A stretch of DNA of 64,000 nt, taken from assembly GCA_964521285.1 (NCBI GenBank), contig CAZFQS010000006.1:62001-126000 (forward strand). The letters are read 5' to 3'. The notes beneath the pieces were generated by a model. It did no database searches and was not told the origin of the DNA. It was given only the letters and a program-made list of their open reading frames with translations. A program made the position numbers and the translations under genes. Origin of the DNA: G020354785 sp964521285. Its GTDB lineage: Bacteria > Bacteroidota > Bacteroidia > Bacteroidales > UBA10428. Below, piece by piece: positions 53,189-62,118 of this stretch. The number at the start of each line of letters is the position of its first letter. Position 1 is the stretch's first letter.

Positions 53189-53268
53189 TATCCTGACGCT
53201 TTAAATTATTATTAATGGAAAACTTCTGCTATCTGAAAAAAGCAATTTTTGAATTAATATACAAATTT

Positions 53269-53301
53269 AAAGAACCGTATATATTTTATACGGTTCTTTT
53301 T
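53269..53301. terminator. strong hairpin between DUF5684 and ABC ATPase genes
   Basis: A perfect 13-bp stem (AAAGAACCGTATA and its complement, 5-nt loop) with T residues on either strand. It would end the DUF5684 transcript on the minus strand. Confidence 0.8.
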
Positions 53302-53347
53302 GAAATTTATGTTGATTATCTTAGGGTTAATTCAATCTACTCTGGCT

Positions 53348-53683
53348 CTATTTTCCTGCCGGACCCTTGTATTTGCTATCACCAAAAGCAAGAATAGGGA
53401 GAAAAATAATCCACAGGAAAATTAAACCGACAGTAAATCCTTCATTTTTGCCAAAACTTTTGGAGAGTAAATTTACACTCCAGATAACAAATATTATGTT
53501 TACAATAGGGATAATCAACAAGAATAACCACCACCATGGTTTCCCGATCACACGGAAAAATACAATTAAATTGTAAATAGGTATTATACATGCCCATCCC
53601 GGCTGACCGGCTTTATTAAAAAGTGTCCACATTGCAGCAATTAACAGGATGGCAATTGCTATGTAAATAATAATTATACCCAT
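53348..53683 (-). CDS. DUF5684 membrane protein
   Basis: A 111-residue inner-membrane protein with three hydrophobic helices (about 2-19, 52-72, 84-101). The motif FNKAGQPGWACIIPIYNLIVF and KPWWWLFLLIIPIVNI mark the DUF5684 family, widely found in bacteria and often next to signal peptidase genes. No peptidase gene is seen here. The function is unknown. Confidence 0.82.
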   Translation of the reverse strand: MGIIIIYIAIAILLIAAMWTLFNKAGQPGWACIIPIYNLIVFFRVIGKPWWWLFLLIIPIVNIIFVIWSVNLLSKSFGKNEGFTVGLIFLWIIFLPILAFGDSKYKGPAGK

Positions 53684-54000
53684 AATCAGAATATTTTTAT
53701 GTTTTAGTTAATATTTAATGTTAATAGTGTTGTGTTAAAAAAATATTTAATAAAAAAGATTAAATTATGTAGAAAAGTATACCAGGTTTATTGCAGAATT
53801 TTTCTATAGAGTAGGATCTCTATTTTTTTTCATATTTGTGTATGTTACAGATATTGGGATTACATATCTGAACCAATTCATATATAAAAATAGGGATTTT
53901 ATGGATTAAAACTACAAATTTTAAGGAAAATAATCACCTTTATTCAACAATCACTGAATCCTGCAATGCAAATTCGGGAAGGCAAATGAGTGATTAGATT
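53684..54000. other. gene-free stretch with one orphan terminator-like hairpin
   Basis: No coding sequence is seen. A hairpin ATAGAG/CTCTAT (53806-53823) followed by eight T would act on the plus strand, though no plus-strand gene precedes it within 1.8 kb. A small RNA ending here is possible but otherwise unsupported. Confidence 0.4.
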
Positions 54001-54381
54001 TTAATGTAAATATTTTTTCAGGATTTCCATCAGCTCCTCCATTTTAAATGGCTTGATTAAAACATACGAGCACCCTGCTGCTATCGCGGCATCAATTTCC
54101 TGAGGCGATTTACCTGCTGTTTGTGCTATAATAGGGGTCTTGTTATTATGAGCAACCATTTCACTTGTTACTGTTTTCCCGTTTATGTCAGGAAGTTGAA
54201 TATCCATTAAAACCAGATCAATAGCAGGATCATTCCTGAAAAGCAGAAGTGCCTCCCTTCCATTTTTTGCCCTGAGTATTTCGCCTTTTGTTAATTTGAA
54301 AATCTGGCTTAGCAATATATAACTCATATCATCATCTTCAACAACAAGAATTCTTTTTCCTTCTAAATTAAGGAGGGACAT
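54001..54381 (-). CDS. stand-alone response-regulator receiver
   Basis: A 126-residue CheY-like protein with no output domain. Canonical residues are present: EDDD near 15-18, phospho-acceptor Asp in LVLMDIQLPD (about 60), T in QTAGK, and K in LIKPF. Such single receivers pass phosphate within multi-step relays; the HPt protein at 31698-32051 is a possible partner but nothing links them directly. It is divergent from the YihY gene. Confidence 0.92.
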   Translation of the reverse strand: MSLLNLEGKRILVVEDDDMSYILLSQIFKLTKGEILRAKNGREALLLFRNDPAIDLVLMDIQLPDINGKTVTSEMVAHNNKTPIIAQTAGKSPQEIDAAIAAGCSYVLIKPFKMEELMEILKKYLH

Positions 54382-54551
54382 TTTTTCAATAACTTAAACC
54401 TGTTAATACCGTAAAAGTAGAAAATTCAGTTCATAAATTATTTGAAATGAGGGTTTTTTACTAAAATATTTCATATATTCATTAAAATTTGTATTGATCT
54501 TTTTTCGCATATCTCATATAATATTATTATTTACAGGTTAAAAAAGAGATC

Positions 54552-55859
54552 ATGTTTAAAAAAATAAAAGAATTCCTTGAAAAAGGGATTTGGAAGATTC
54601 GCCTGAAAGAGCGTTCTTCCAGTAAGTTCTTTTTTATCAGGCAATTGAGAATTTTTATGCTTGCAATCAGAGGATTTGCAGAAGATAAAGTCCAGTTAAG
54701 AGCATCTGCTTTAACATTTTATACTTTACTATCAATTGTCCCTGTGTTGGCAATGGTATTTGGAATTGCAAAAGGATTTGGCTTTGAACAGCATTTGAAA
54801 ACAATATTAGAGGAAAATCTTGAAGGGCAAAAGGAAATATTAAGTGAAGCATTAAAATTTGCTGACAGGATGCTTAAAAATATAAAGGGAGGCTTTATTG
54901 CCGGAACCGGACTGGTAGTATTGATATGGTCTGTAATGAATGTACTTGGAAATATTGAAAATGCATTTAACAATATCTGGCAGATAAAGAAATCAAGAGG
55001 AATTTCACGAAGACTTAGTGACTATCTTTCCCTGGTGGTTGTGGCCCCGATACTGGTATTCGTTTCCAGCGGCTTTACAGTAACGCAGGAAAATAGCTTT
55101 TTGCAGGGTACTATAATAGAATATCTGGGCCCTGTATTCAGAATACTGGTCTGGGTACTTTCATTTACTCTTATTTGGTTTGTCTTTACTTTACTGTATA
55201 TTATTATGCCCAATACAAAGGTGAATTTTAAGTCCGCTTTTGCCGGGGGTGTTATAGGAGGAACGATGTTTCAGTTATTGCAGTGGGGATATGTCAACTT
55301 TCAATCACTTTTATCAGGATACGGAACCATTTACGGAAGTTTTGCTGCCCTGCCATTGTTTTTAATGTGGTTACAGTTCAGCTGGTTAATAGTATTATTT
55401 GGGGCAGAGGTTGCATTTGCAAACCAGAATGTTGAAAATTATGAATATGAATCAGACATATTAAATATTAGCAGTCATTATAAAAAAGTATTATCTCTTC
55501 TGATAGCGCAACAGATAATAAAGAATTTTTCAAATGGGCTGCCGGCAATGACAGCTAATGAAATTTCTCATAAACTGGATATTCCTGTACGATTAGTCAG
55601 GGAAATAATATATGAATTATCTGAAGCAAAAATATTATCAGAAACAGTAACTAGAAATATAAAGGAACTGGCTTATCAACCAGCCCAGGATCCGGGCCGG
55701 TTGAGTATTAGTTATGTTATTAAGAGCCTTGATAAAAGAGGAATAGATACTTTTCCGTTTAATCATTCGGATGAATTAAAGAGCATCTCTGCAATAATAG
55801 ATACATTCACAAATGAACTGGAGAAATCATCCAAAAATGTATTGTTAAAAGATCTTTAG
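54552..55859 (+). CDS. YihY/BrkB-family membrane protein
   Basis: A 435-residue protein. The first 300 residues form the six-helix YihY domain: RASALTFYTLLSIVPVLAMVFG, then GLVVLIWSVMNVLGNIENAFNNIW, and GTIYGSFAALPLFLMWLQFSWLIVLFGAEVAFA. The family was once called ribonuclease BN by error and is now thought to be a membrane transporter or envelope protein. Residues 315-435 add a winged-helix-like domain (MTANEISHKLDIPVRLVREIIYEL), also found in other Bacteroidota members. Confidence 0.92.
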   Translation: MFKKIKEFLEKGIWKIRLKERSSSKFFFIRQLRIFMLAIRGFAEDKVQLRASALTFYTLLSIVPVLAMVFGIAKGFGFEQHLKTILEENLEGQKEILSEALKFADRMLKNIKGGFIAGTGLVVLIWSVMNVLGNIENAFNNIWQIKKSRGISRRLSDYLSLVVVAPILVFVSSGFTVTQENSFLQGTIIEYLGPVFRILVWVLSFTLIWFVFTLLYIIMPNTKVNFKSAFAGGVIGGTMFQLLQWGYVNFQSLLSGYGTIYGSFAALPLFLMWLQFSWLIVLFGAEVAFANQNVENYEYESDILNISSHYKKVLSLLIAQQIIKNFSNGLPAMTANEISHKLDIPVRLVREIIYELSEAKILSETVTRNIKELAYQPAQDPGRLSISYVIKSLDKRGIDTFPFNHSDELKSISAIIDTFTNELEKSSKNVLLKDL

Positions 55860-55961
55860 GACATTAACTAAAAAAATACAAATATAAATCCATTAACATG
55901 GTAAGTTATAATTTGATATTCTAACAAAATATTTCTAATATTGCATCTCGAAAATTAAGAT

Positions 55962-56018
55962 ATGAGAATTACTAATACACATACCTGGCATCCAAGGTCA
56001 CTTATAGTTCTTCTATAA
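55962..56018 (+). other. possible leader peptide before hisG
   Basis: An 18-codon frame (MRITNTHTWHPRSLIVLL) with two His codons near each other lies upstream of the hisG terminator. A CTTATAG/CTATAAG hairpin (56001-56019) directly overlaps its end. Two His codons are few for a classical his leader, so this is tentative. Confidence 0.3.
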
Positions 56019-56055
56019 GCAGATGTAGTATGTGTAAGATCAGAATATTAATTAT

Positions 56056-56086
56056 AAAGGTTTGCAGGTACTGCAGACCTTTTTTT
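56056..56086 (+). terminator. terminator or attenuator just before hisG
   Basis: An 11-bp stem AAAGGTTTGCA/TGCAGACCTTT (one G-U pair, loop GGTAC) followed by a T-run ends 17 nt before the hisG ATG. It is 196 nt behind the YihY stop, so a role in hisG attenuation is as likely as termination of YihY. Confidence 0.65.
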
Positions 56087-56102
56087 GTTTAACATAAATG
56101 CT

Positions 56103-56963
56103 ATGGATAAATTAAAATTAACAATTCAAAAGCAGGGAAGGTTAAATGAAAAATCTTTAAAGCTTATTGAAGACTGTGGAATAATGTTGACTCAGGAAGG
56201 TAAAAGTAAACTGGTTTCTGTTGGTCAGAACTTTCCACTGGAATTATTATATGTCCGTGACGATGATATCCCGCAGTATGTCTGTGATGGCGTGGCAGAT
56301 ATCGGGATAGTAGGTGAAAACGTGGTACTGGAAAAGGATAAAGATATTAAAATTATAGAAAGACTGGGATTTGCCAGATGCAGGTTATCTCTTGCCATAC
56401 CGCAGTCAGAAAAATATACAGGCAAAGATTATTTTCAGGGAAAGAGAATAGCAACTTCTTACCCGCGAATATTAAAGAAGTACCTCGATGAGAACAATAT
56501 TAAAGCTGAAATTCATGAAATAAGTGGTTCTGTTGAAATTGCACCTGGCATTGGTCTTACTGATTTAATTTTCGACATAGTTAGTTCCGGCAGTACCTTA
56601 GTGAGTAACAGGCTTAAGGAAGCAGAAGTTGTCTGTCATTCCGAAGCAGTAATTGTCGTGACACCTCACCTGTCAGAAAACAAAAAAAATATTATGGATG
56701 ATTTATTGTTCAGGATCCAGGCAGTTCAGCGTTCAAAGAATAACAAATATATTCTGCTTAATGCTCCGAATGACAAACTTGGTAAGATAGTTAAATTATT
56801 GCCCGGTATGAAAAGCCCCACAATTATTCCATTATATGAAAAGGGATGGAGCTCATTGCATTCGGTTATTAACGAAAATAAATTCTGGGAGGTAATAAAC
56901 AAGTTAAAAGAATATGGTGCACAAGGCATACTGGTCACTTCAATTGAAAAAATGATAATTTAA
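56103..56963 (+). CDS. hisG: ATP phosphoribosyltransferase, long form
   Basis: HisG joins ATP and PRPP, the first step of histidine synthesis. The 286-residue protein begins DKLKLTIQKQGRLNEKSL, has DIGIVGENV, ISGSVEIAPGIGLTDLIFDIVSSGSTL (PRPP-binding region), and a C-terminal regulatory domain (about 210-286, KSPTIIPL and GAQGILVTSIEKMI), so it is the long, histidine-inhibited form without HisZ. I use the ATG at 56103; a TTG at 56085 lies in the terminator. The DMT transporter gene follows after 8 nt. Confidence 0.96.
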   Translation: MDKLKLTIQKQGRLNEKSLKLIEDCGIMLTQEGKSKLVSVGQNFPLELLYVRDDDIPQYVCDGVADIGIVGENVVLEKDKDIKIIERLGFARCRLSLAIPQSEKYTGKDYFQGKRIATSYPRILKKYLDENNIKAEIHEISGSVEIAPGIGLTDLIFDIVSSGSTLVSNRLKEAEVVCHSEAVIVVTPHLSENKKNIMDDLLFRIQAVQRSKNNKYILLNAPNDKLGKIVKLLPGMKSPTIIPLYEKGWSSLHSVINENKFWEVINKLKEYGAQGILVTSIEKMII

Positions 56964-56971
56964 AATAAAAG

Positions 56972-57877
56972 ATGAAGATCAACAACTTCTTTCTGTTTAC
57001 CATTCCGGCATTAATCTGGGGAACTACCTGGTATGCTATAAAATTCCAGCTGGGTACAGTAAATCCTTTATTTTCTGTTGCATACAGGTTTGCTATTGCC
57101 GGAATTTTATTATTAATAATGTGCAGGATTTTAAAGCTGAATCTGAAATTTTCCCTGAGAAGCCATTTTTACATTTTATTGCAGGGTTTGAGCTTATTCA
57201 GTATTAACTATTGGCTTGTATATTTTGCTGAATTAAATTTAACAAGTGGACTGGTTGCTATAGTATTTTCTTTGATGATTTTTTTAAATATATTCTTCAA
57301 TTCTATATTACTCAAAGCAGCTATCAGGAAAGAGGTTCTCATTGGAGGCATATTAGGTTTTGCAGGCACATTGATAATTTTTAAGAATGAATTCCGGGCG
57401 CTCAGTTTATCTGATAAAAATTTTTATGCTTTAATAATATCCTTGATTTCCGTTGTTTTAGCTTCTCTGGGAAATATCACATCTGCATATAATCAAAAAA
57501 AGGCTCTTCCTGTTATTCAAACTAATGCCTTTGGTATGACTTACGGATCAATATTCACATTTATAGTTGCATTAATTGCAGGCAAAGAATTTAGCTTTGA
57601 CTTGTCAGTATCATATCTAATTTCACTTGTTTATTTGGCACTGTTGGGATCAGTTGTTGCTTTTGGAATGTATTTAAAACTAATCGGAAATATTGGGCCT
57701 GACAGAGCAGCTTATATTATTTTAATTACACCTTTAATTGCAATCATAGTGTCTGTCCTGTTCGAAAATTATAATTTGCATAAATCAGCTATAGTTGGAA
57801 TAGTGTTATTAATCTTCGGAAATATACTGGCACTGAATAAACGTATTAATATTAACAAAATTTTACAATGGAAATAA
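56972..57877 (+). CDS. DMT/EamA-family transporter within the his operon
   Basis: A 301-residue inner-membrane protein with ten helices in two EamA repeats (about 5-138 and 150-292). Typical segments are PALIWGTTWYAIKFQLG near the N-terminus and ALLGSVVAFGMYLKLIGNIGP with PLIAIIVSVLFENY near the end. DMT carriers usually export amino acids or other small metabolites. It sits 8 nt after hisG and overlaps hisD by 10 nt, so it is co-translated with histidine enzymes. Histidine or a pathway intermediate is an inferred, unproven substrate. Confidence 0.88.
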   Translation: MKINNFFLFTIPALIWGTTWYAIKFQLGTVNPLFSVAYRFAIAGILLLIMCRILKLNLKFSLRSHFYILLQGLSLFSINYWLVYFAELNLTSGLVAIVFSLMIFLNIFFNSILLKAAIRKEVLIGGILGFAGTLIIFKNEFRALSLSDKNFYALIISLISVVLASLGNITSAYNQKKALPVIQTNAFGMTYGSIFTFIVALIAGKEFSFDLSVSYLISLVYLALLGSVVAFGMYLKLIGNIGPDRAAYIILITPLIAIIVSVLFENYNLHKSAIVGIVLLIFGNILALNKRININKILQWK

Positions 57878-59157
57878 TAAGATATCCCGAACAAAGCAGG
57901 TGGAAAGATATTTTAAAGCGTCCTTTGTATGATGACAGGGTAATTAAAGAAACAGTTGTGCAAATATTAACAGACATCAGGGAAAATGGAGATTCCGCTC
58001 TGAAAAAGTATTCGAGAAAATTTGATAAAGTTAATCTGGAGAATTTTCTTGTTACAGAGGAAGAAATTTATCAATCCGAAGGTAATATTAAGGAAAATTT
58101 AAAACTGGCAATTCAGCTTGCTAAAAATAATATTGAAAAGTTCCATTCTTCCCAGAAACAGGATACAAAAATAATTACCACTACCAGAGGTGTAAAATGC
58201 TGGCAGAAAAGCGTGGCTATTGAAAAAATAGGTCTTTATATCCCCGGGGGGACAGCGCCCTTGTTTTCTACGGTTCTTATGCTTGGAATACCGGCGAAAA
58301 TTGCTGGATGTAAAGAGATTATCATGTGCACACCACCTGATAAAAACGGAAATATAAATTCCGTAATATTATATTGCGCAAAACTGATCGGGGTTACCAA
58401 AGTGTTTAAAATTGGTGGGGCTCAGGCTATCGGTGCTATGGCATACGGTACCGGGACAGTCCCTGATGTTTACAAGATTTTTGGTCCGGGAAATCAATAT
58501 GTAACTATAGCAAAACAGCTTGTTACACTGGATGGTCTGGCAATAGATATGCCGGCCGGTCCGTCAGAAGTTGCCGTTATTGCTGATCTTAGTGCCTATC
58601 CTGAATTTATTGCTTCTGACCTGTTATCCCAGGCAGAACATAATCCGGATAGCCAGGTAATTCTGGTAACCACTGAAGAAAAACTCATAAATGATGTACG
58701 GGAAGAACTAAAAAAGCAAATTGATAATCTTCCAAGAAAAGAGTTTGCAATGCAGTCACTGGAAAACAGTAAGATACTGCTCATGAAAAACAGGGCTGAA
58801 ATGATAGACATAATAAACTCCTATGCTCCTGAACACCTAATTATATGTACAAAAAATGCTGATAATCTGGCTGAACAAATAATTAATGCAGGTTCAGTAT
58901 TTATTGGTAATTATACTCCTGAAAGTGCAGGAGACTATGTGTCAGGAACAAATCATACTCTCCCGACCTACGGATTTGCCAGAGTATACAATGGACTAAA
59001 TCTGGATGACTATGTTAAGAAAATTACCTTTCAAAAAGTGAGTAAAAAAGGATTAAAAAAGATAGGTCCCGCAATAAAAGTAATGGCGGAGGCCGAAGAA
59101 CTTGATGCACATAAAAATGCCGTGGATATAAGACTTAAAAAAATATTAATAAAATGA
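57868..59157 (+). CDS. hisD: histidinol dehydrogenase
   Basis: HisD oxidises histidinol twice to histidine with NAD+. The 429-residue zinc enzyme shows IGLYIPGGTAPLFSTVLMLGIPAK, IGGAQAIGAMAYGT, DMPAGPSEVAVI, LLSQAEHNPDSQ with zinc ligands, HLIICT and SAGDYVSGTNHTLPTYGFAR. It closes the hisG-transporter-hisD group; the other his genes (hisC, hisB, hisHAFI) do not follow. An ATGA at the stop opens only an eight-codon frame. Confidence 0.97.
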   Translation: MEIIRYPEQSRWKDILKRPLYDDRVIKETVVQILTDIRENGDSALKKYSRKFDKVNLENFLVTEEEIYQSEGNIKENLKLAIQLAKNNIEKFHSSQKQDTKIITTTRGVKCWQKSVAIEKIGLYIPGGTAPLFSTVLMLGIPAKIAGCKEIIMCTPPDKNGNINSVILYCAKLIGVTKVFKIGGAQAIGAMAYGTGTVPDVYKIFGPGNQYVTIAKQLVTLDGLAIDMPAGPSEVAVIADLSAYPEFIASDLLSQAEHNPDSQVILVTTEEKLINDVREELKKQIDNLPRKEFAMQSLENSKILLMKNRAEMIDIINSYAPEHLIICTKNADNLAEQIINAGSVFIGNYTPESAGDYVSGTNHTLPTYGFARVYNGLNLDDYVKKITFQKVSKKGLKKIGPAIKVMAEAEELDAHKNAVDIRLKKILIK

Positions 59158-59469
59158 TAAAAATCACCACTAATAGATAATATATATCACTGTTTTTTAT
59201 TTATAACTGAATATTTTTTGGTCTATATTTGAAGCGTGTAAGATTATTTCATTTGTTAGATTTTTTAATGTTTATTTAGATTTTAGGGTAGTATTTAGTA
59301 CAGTCGCTAGATTTTCATTTGATAGGGTTTATTAGTTTTAGGTATTTATAAGTCCCGGTATTTAATCGGGACTTTTTTTTTAATTCCTGCCAGATTATGA
59401 TAAATTTGAAAGTAAAAAAAAGAATATACAGGTTGAACCTGATTCACTACTGATTTGTTAATTAAAGTT
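59158..59469 (+). ncRNA. gene-free stretch, possible small RNA with promoter element and terminator
   Basis: No coding sequence is seen. TATATTTG (59224-59231) matches the -7 element, and a strong terminator AAGTCCCG/CGGGACTT with a T-run lies at 59350-59380. A transcript of about 140 nt between them would be a small RNA. No -33 TTG is seen and no RNA family is recognised; the terminator could simply belong to hisD. Confidence 0.3.
59350..59380 (+). terminator. strong terminator behind hisD
   Basis: Perfect 8-bp stem AAGTCCCG/CGGGACTT with a 9-nt loop and eight or more T. Confidence 0.88.
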
Positions 59470-61398
59470 ATGAGGCTGGTTATTTCATTAATAATATTTC
59501 TGTATCTGGATCTTTTCTCAATTAAAAGTACAAATACAAAATCACTTGCTGAACTTAACTATTACTGCAGTAAAGAGGTTTATCATACTGACAGGAATAA
59601 CCTTTTGATGAGTAATTATGATGTAAAATTTTATAAGCTTGATCTTGAGGTTAGTGATACATCAACATACTTATCTGGCTCAGTAACAGTTCTTGTTAAG
59701 GTAATCGAAGAACCATTCAATGAATTTATATTGGAACTTTTAGATTTGTATACTGTTGATTCTGTTCTGGTGAATGGTATAAATGCAGATTTTACTCATC
59801 AAAACAGTGAAATAGTTATCAACTCAGATAAAATACATGAGGTTAATTCTCTTGTTAACATACAGGTTTTTTACTTTGGGTCTGTTAATAGTGAGTCCTC
59901 ATACCCAGGAATATATAATAAAGAAGGTTACCCGCTTGGTAAAAATATAACCTGGACGCTTTCTGAACCTTTCTATGCCAAAAACTGGTTCCCCTGTAAA
60001 CAGGTATTAACAGATAAAGCTGATTCAGTTTATGTATTTGCTACAACTGATTCACATTTAAAGGTTGGTTCAAATGGAATTCTTAGCTCTACTGTTTCTT
60101 TGCCAGGGAACAGGGTTAGATATGAATGGAAATCCCGTTATCCAATTGCCTATTATCTTATTTCCATATGTGTAGGTGAATATTTTGATTATAGCTTCCG
60201 TGTAAAGGGTGAAAGTCTGAAAGACTCAATCCTTGTTCAGAACTATTTATATAATAACGAGGATTATATTAGTCAGAATAAAGAAGATATTGACAAAACA
60301 GGGGATTTACTAATATTCTTCTCTGACAAATTCGGGCAATACCCCTTTGCTGAAGAAAAATATGGGCATACTGTTGCGCCAATAGGAGGGGGCATGGAAC
60401 ACCAGACAATGACTACCTTAAATAATTTTACATTCAACCTTGTGGCTCATGAACTGGCACATCAATGGTTCGGCAATAACGTAACCTGTGCTACATGGCA
60501 GGATATATGGATTAATGAAGGATTTGCCAGCTATCTGGAATACCTGGCAAATGAATTTCTGGTATCTAAAGATAAAGCTAAGTTATGGATGGCTGAAGCT
60601 CATGATTTCGTTATATCCCAACCTGACGGGAGTGTCTATATACCGGCCAGAGATGCAGAAGCCCATCAAAGAATTTTTGATTCACGGCTCTCATATAAAA
60701 AAGGAGCAGCTATAATTCATATGATAAGACAGGAAGTGCAGGATGATTCTTTATTCTTTGATATTTTAAGAGAGTTTCAGTCTGTTTATAAAGATAGTGT
60801 GGCAACAGGACTGGATTTTAAGTTTGTGCTGGAAGAAAAGACAAATAAGGATTTTACAGCATTTTTTAACCAATGGTATTTTGGAGAAGGTCATCCGACT
60901 CTGAATGTAACCTGGAATGTCCATAATGATACTCTTACTATAAATTCGTTTCAGACTGCCAGCACCTCATCAAATCCATTATTTAATAACCTTACTGAAT
61001 ATAAAATAAGTTTTATTGATAGTGATACATCTTTATTCTTTAGACAACAATCAAACTACGATCAGTATAAAATATTAATTAATAGAAAAGTCATAGATTT
61101 AAAAGTCGACCCGGAAAAATGGTTGCTAATGAGAGTAAATGTTCAGAATTATTATAATATAGACAAAAAATATACTATAAAACCCAATCCTGCAAGAGAC
61201 AGGCTTGTAATTCAGTTTAACCAGCCAATAGAGGACTATAAAATTTATATTACAGATATATCAGGTAGAATTATTAATAACTTTGAGAGTAATGAGCAAT
61301 ATTATCAACTTGACCTTGATTCCCTTTCCAAGGGTCTTTATTTTCTCCTGATAAAAGAAAACAACAATATATATTCTTCCAAGTTTATAAAGATTTAA
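59470..61398 (+). CDS. secreted M1-family metallopeptidase with T9SS sorting domain
   Basis: A 642-residue zinc aminopeptidase. After a signal peptide (about 1-20), the N-terminal beta domain leads to the substrate motif GGGMEHQ (replacing GAMEN), then HELAHQWFGN with H327, E328, H331 and the third zinc ligand E350 (NEGFASY), exactly the HExxH-x18-E of the M1 family. The C-terminal 75 residues form a T9SS type A sorting domain (IKPNPARDRL, IYITDISGRII, GLYFLLI). It should be secreted or surface-attached and cleave N-terminal residues from peptides. The ATG at 59470 gives the best signal peptide; a TTG at 59455 is possible. Confidence 0.93.
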   Translation: MRLVISLIIFLYLDLFSIKSTNTKSLAELNYYCSKEVYHTDRNNLLMSNYDVKFYKLDLEVSDTSTYLSGSVTVLVKVIEEPFNEFILELLDLYTVDSVLVNGINADFTHQNSEIVINSDKIHEVNSLVNIQVFYFGSVNSESSYPGIYNKEGYPLGKNITWTLSEPFYAKNWFPCKQVLTDKADSVYVFATTDSHLKVGSNGILSSTVSLPGNRVRYEWKSRYPIAYYLISICVGEYFDYSFRVKGESLKDSILVQNYLYNNEDYISQNKEDIDKTGDLLIFFSDKFGQYPFAEEKYGHTVAPIGGGMEHQTMTTLNNFTFNLVAHELAHQWFGNNVTCATWQDIWINEGFASYLEYLANEFLVSKDKAKLWMAEAHDFVISQPDGSVYIPARDAEAHQRIFDSRLSYKKGAAIIHMIRQEVQDDSLFFDILREFQSVYKDSVATGLDFKFVLEEKTNKDFTAFFNQWYFGEGHPTLNVTWNVHNDTLTINSFQTASTSSNPLFNNLTEYKISFIDSDTSLFFRQQSNYDQYKILINRKVIDLKVDPEKWLLMRVNVQNYYNIDKKYTIKPNPARDRLVIQFNQPIEDYKIYITDISGRIINNFESNEQYYQLDLDSLSKGLYFLLIKENNNIYSSKFIKI

Positions 61399-61461
61399 TT
61401 TTAATCATAAGCATATTTTCTAATATATTTGCTATCCTAATTATCAATCAAAACAAGAACA

Positions 61462-62118
61462 TTGAAAAGAATTGGGAACAATATTTACTTTTTTATTCCT
61501 TACCTTGTTATAATAGCATTCACCACGTTTTTTCTTATAACTGCTTCAAAAGCAGATATACACAAATATCTTAACCAGTTTCACAATACCTTTTTTGACC
61601 ACTTTTTCAGGAATATAACCTGGCTGGGTAACGGATTATTTGTTTTAGTAATATGCATAATTTTTTTAATGATATCATTCAGAAAGACTATGTTTATCAT
61701 TTCTACATATATTACAACAGGAATTTTTGTCCAGATCCTGAAAAGAGCTGTTTTTTATAATATTGACAGGCCTGTTGAGTTTTTCAAAGGAAATTTCGAT
61801 TTATATCTGGTGGAAGGAGTTAAGATTTATAATAAATTTAGTTTTCCTTCAGGACATGCTGCTACAACCTTTGGATTTTTTGTTTGTATTGCGTTTATAT
61901 CTGAAAATAAATTGATCAAGTTTTTATGTTTGTTCCTTGCATGTTTAGTCGGCTATTCAAGAATTTATCTTTCGCAGCATTTTTTGATTGATGTTTATTT
62001 TGGCTCAATAATAGGAGTGGCCGGGAGTATTATTTTTTACAATATTGTTTATTCAGGAAAAGCAAAATGGCTGGATCTTTCGATATTAACTTTGAAACAG
62101 AAGAAAGATGAACCTTAA
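61462..62118 (+). CDS. PAP2-family membrane phosphatase
   Basis: A 218-residue inner-membrane protein with about six helices. The PAP2 signature is spread over KRAVFYNIDRP (motif 1, about 93-103), FPSGHAATTFGF (motif 2, with the His) and SRIYLSQHFLIDVYFG (motif 3, nucleophilic His). It probably dephosphorylates an isoprenoid pyrophosphate such as undecaprenyl pyrophosphate, or a lipid phosphate. It starts at a TTG. Its end overlaps the GT39 gene by 11 nt, which ties it to lipid-linked sugar handling. Confidence 0.88.
   Translation: MKRIGNNIYFFIPYLVIIAFTTFFLITASKADIHKYLNQFHNTFFDHFFRNITWLGNGLFVLVICIIFLMISFRKTMFIISTYITTGIFVQILKRAVFYNIDRPVEFFKGNFDLYLVEGVKIYNKFSFPSGHAATTFGFFVCIAFISENKLIKFLCLFLACLVGYSRIYLSQHFLIDVYFGSIIGVAGSIIFYNIVYSGKAKWLDLSILTLKQKKDEP

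Noticed and set aside
58244..58260. GGGGGGACAGCGCCC in hisD resembling the REP-like repeat
   Set aside because: It encodes the conserved IPGGTAPL of HisD.
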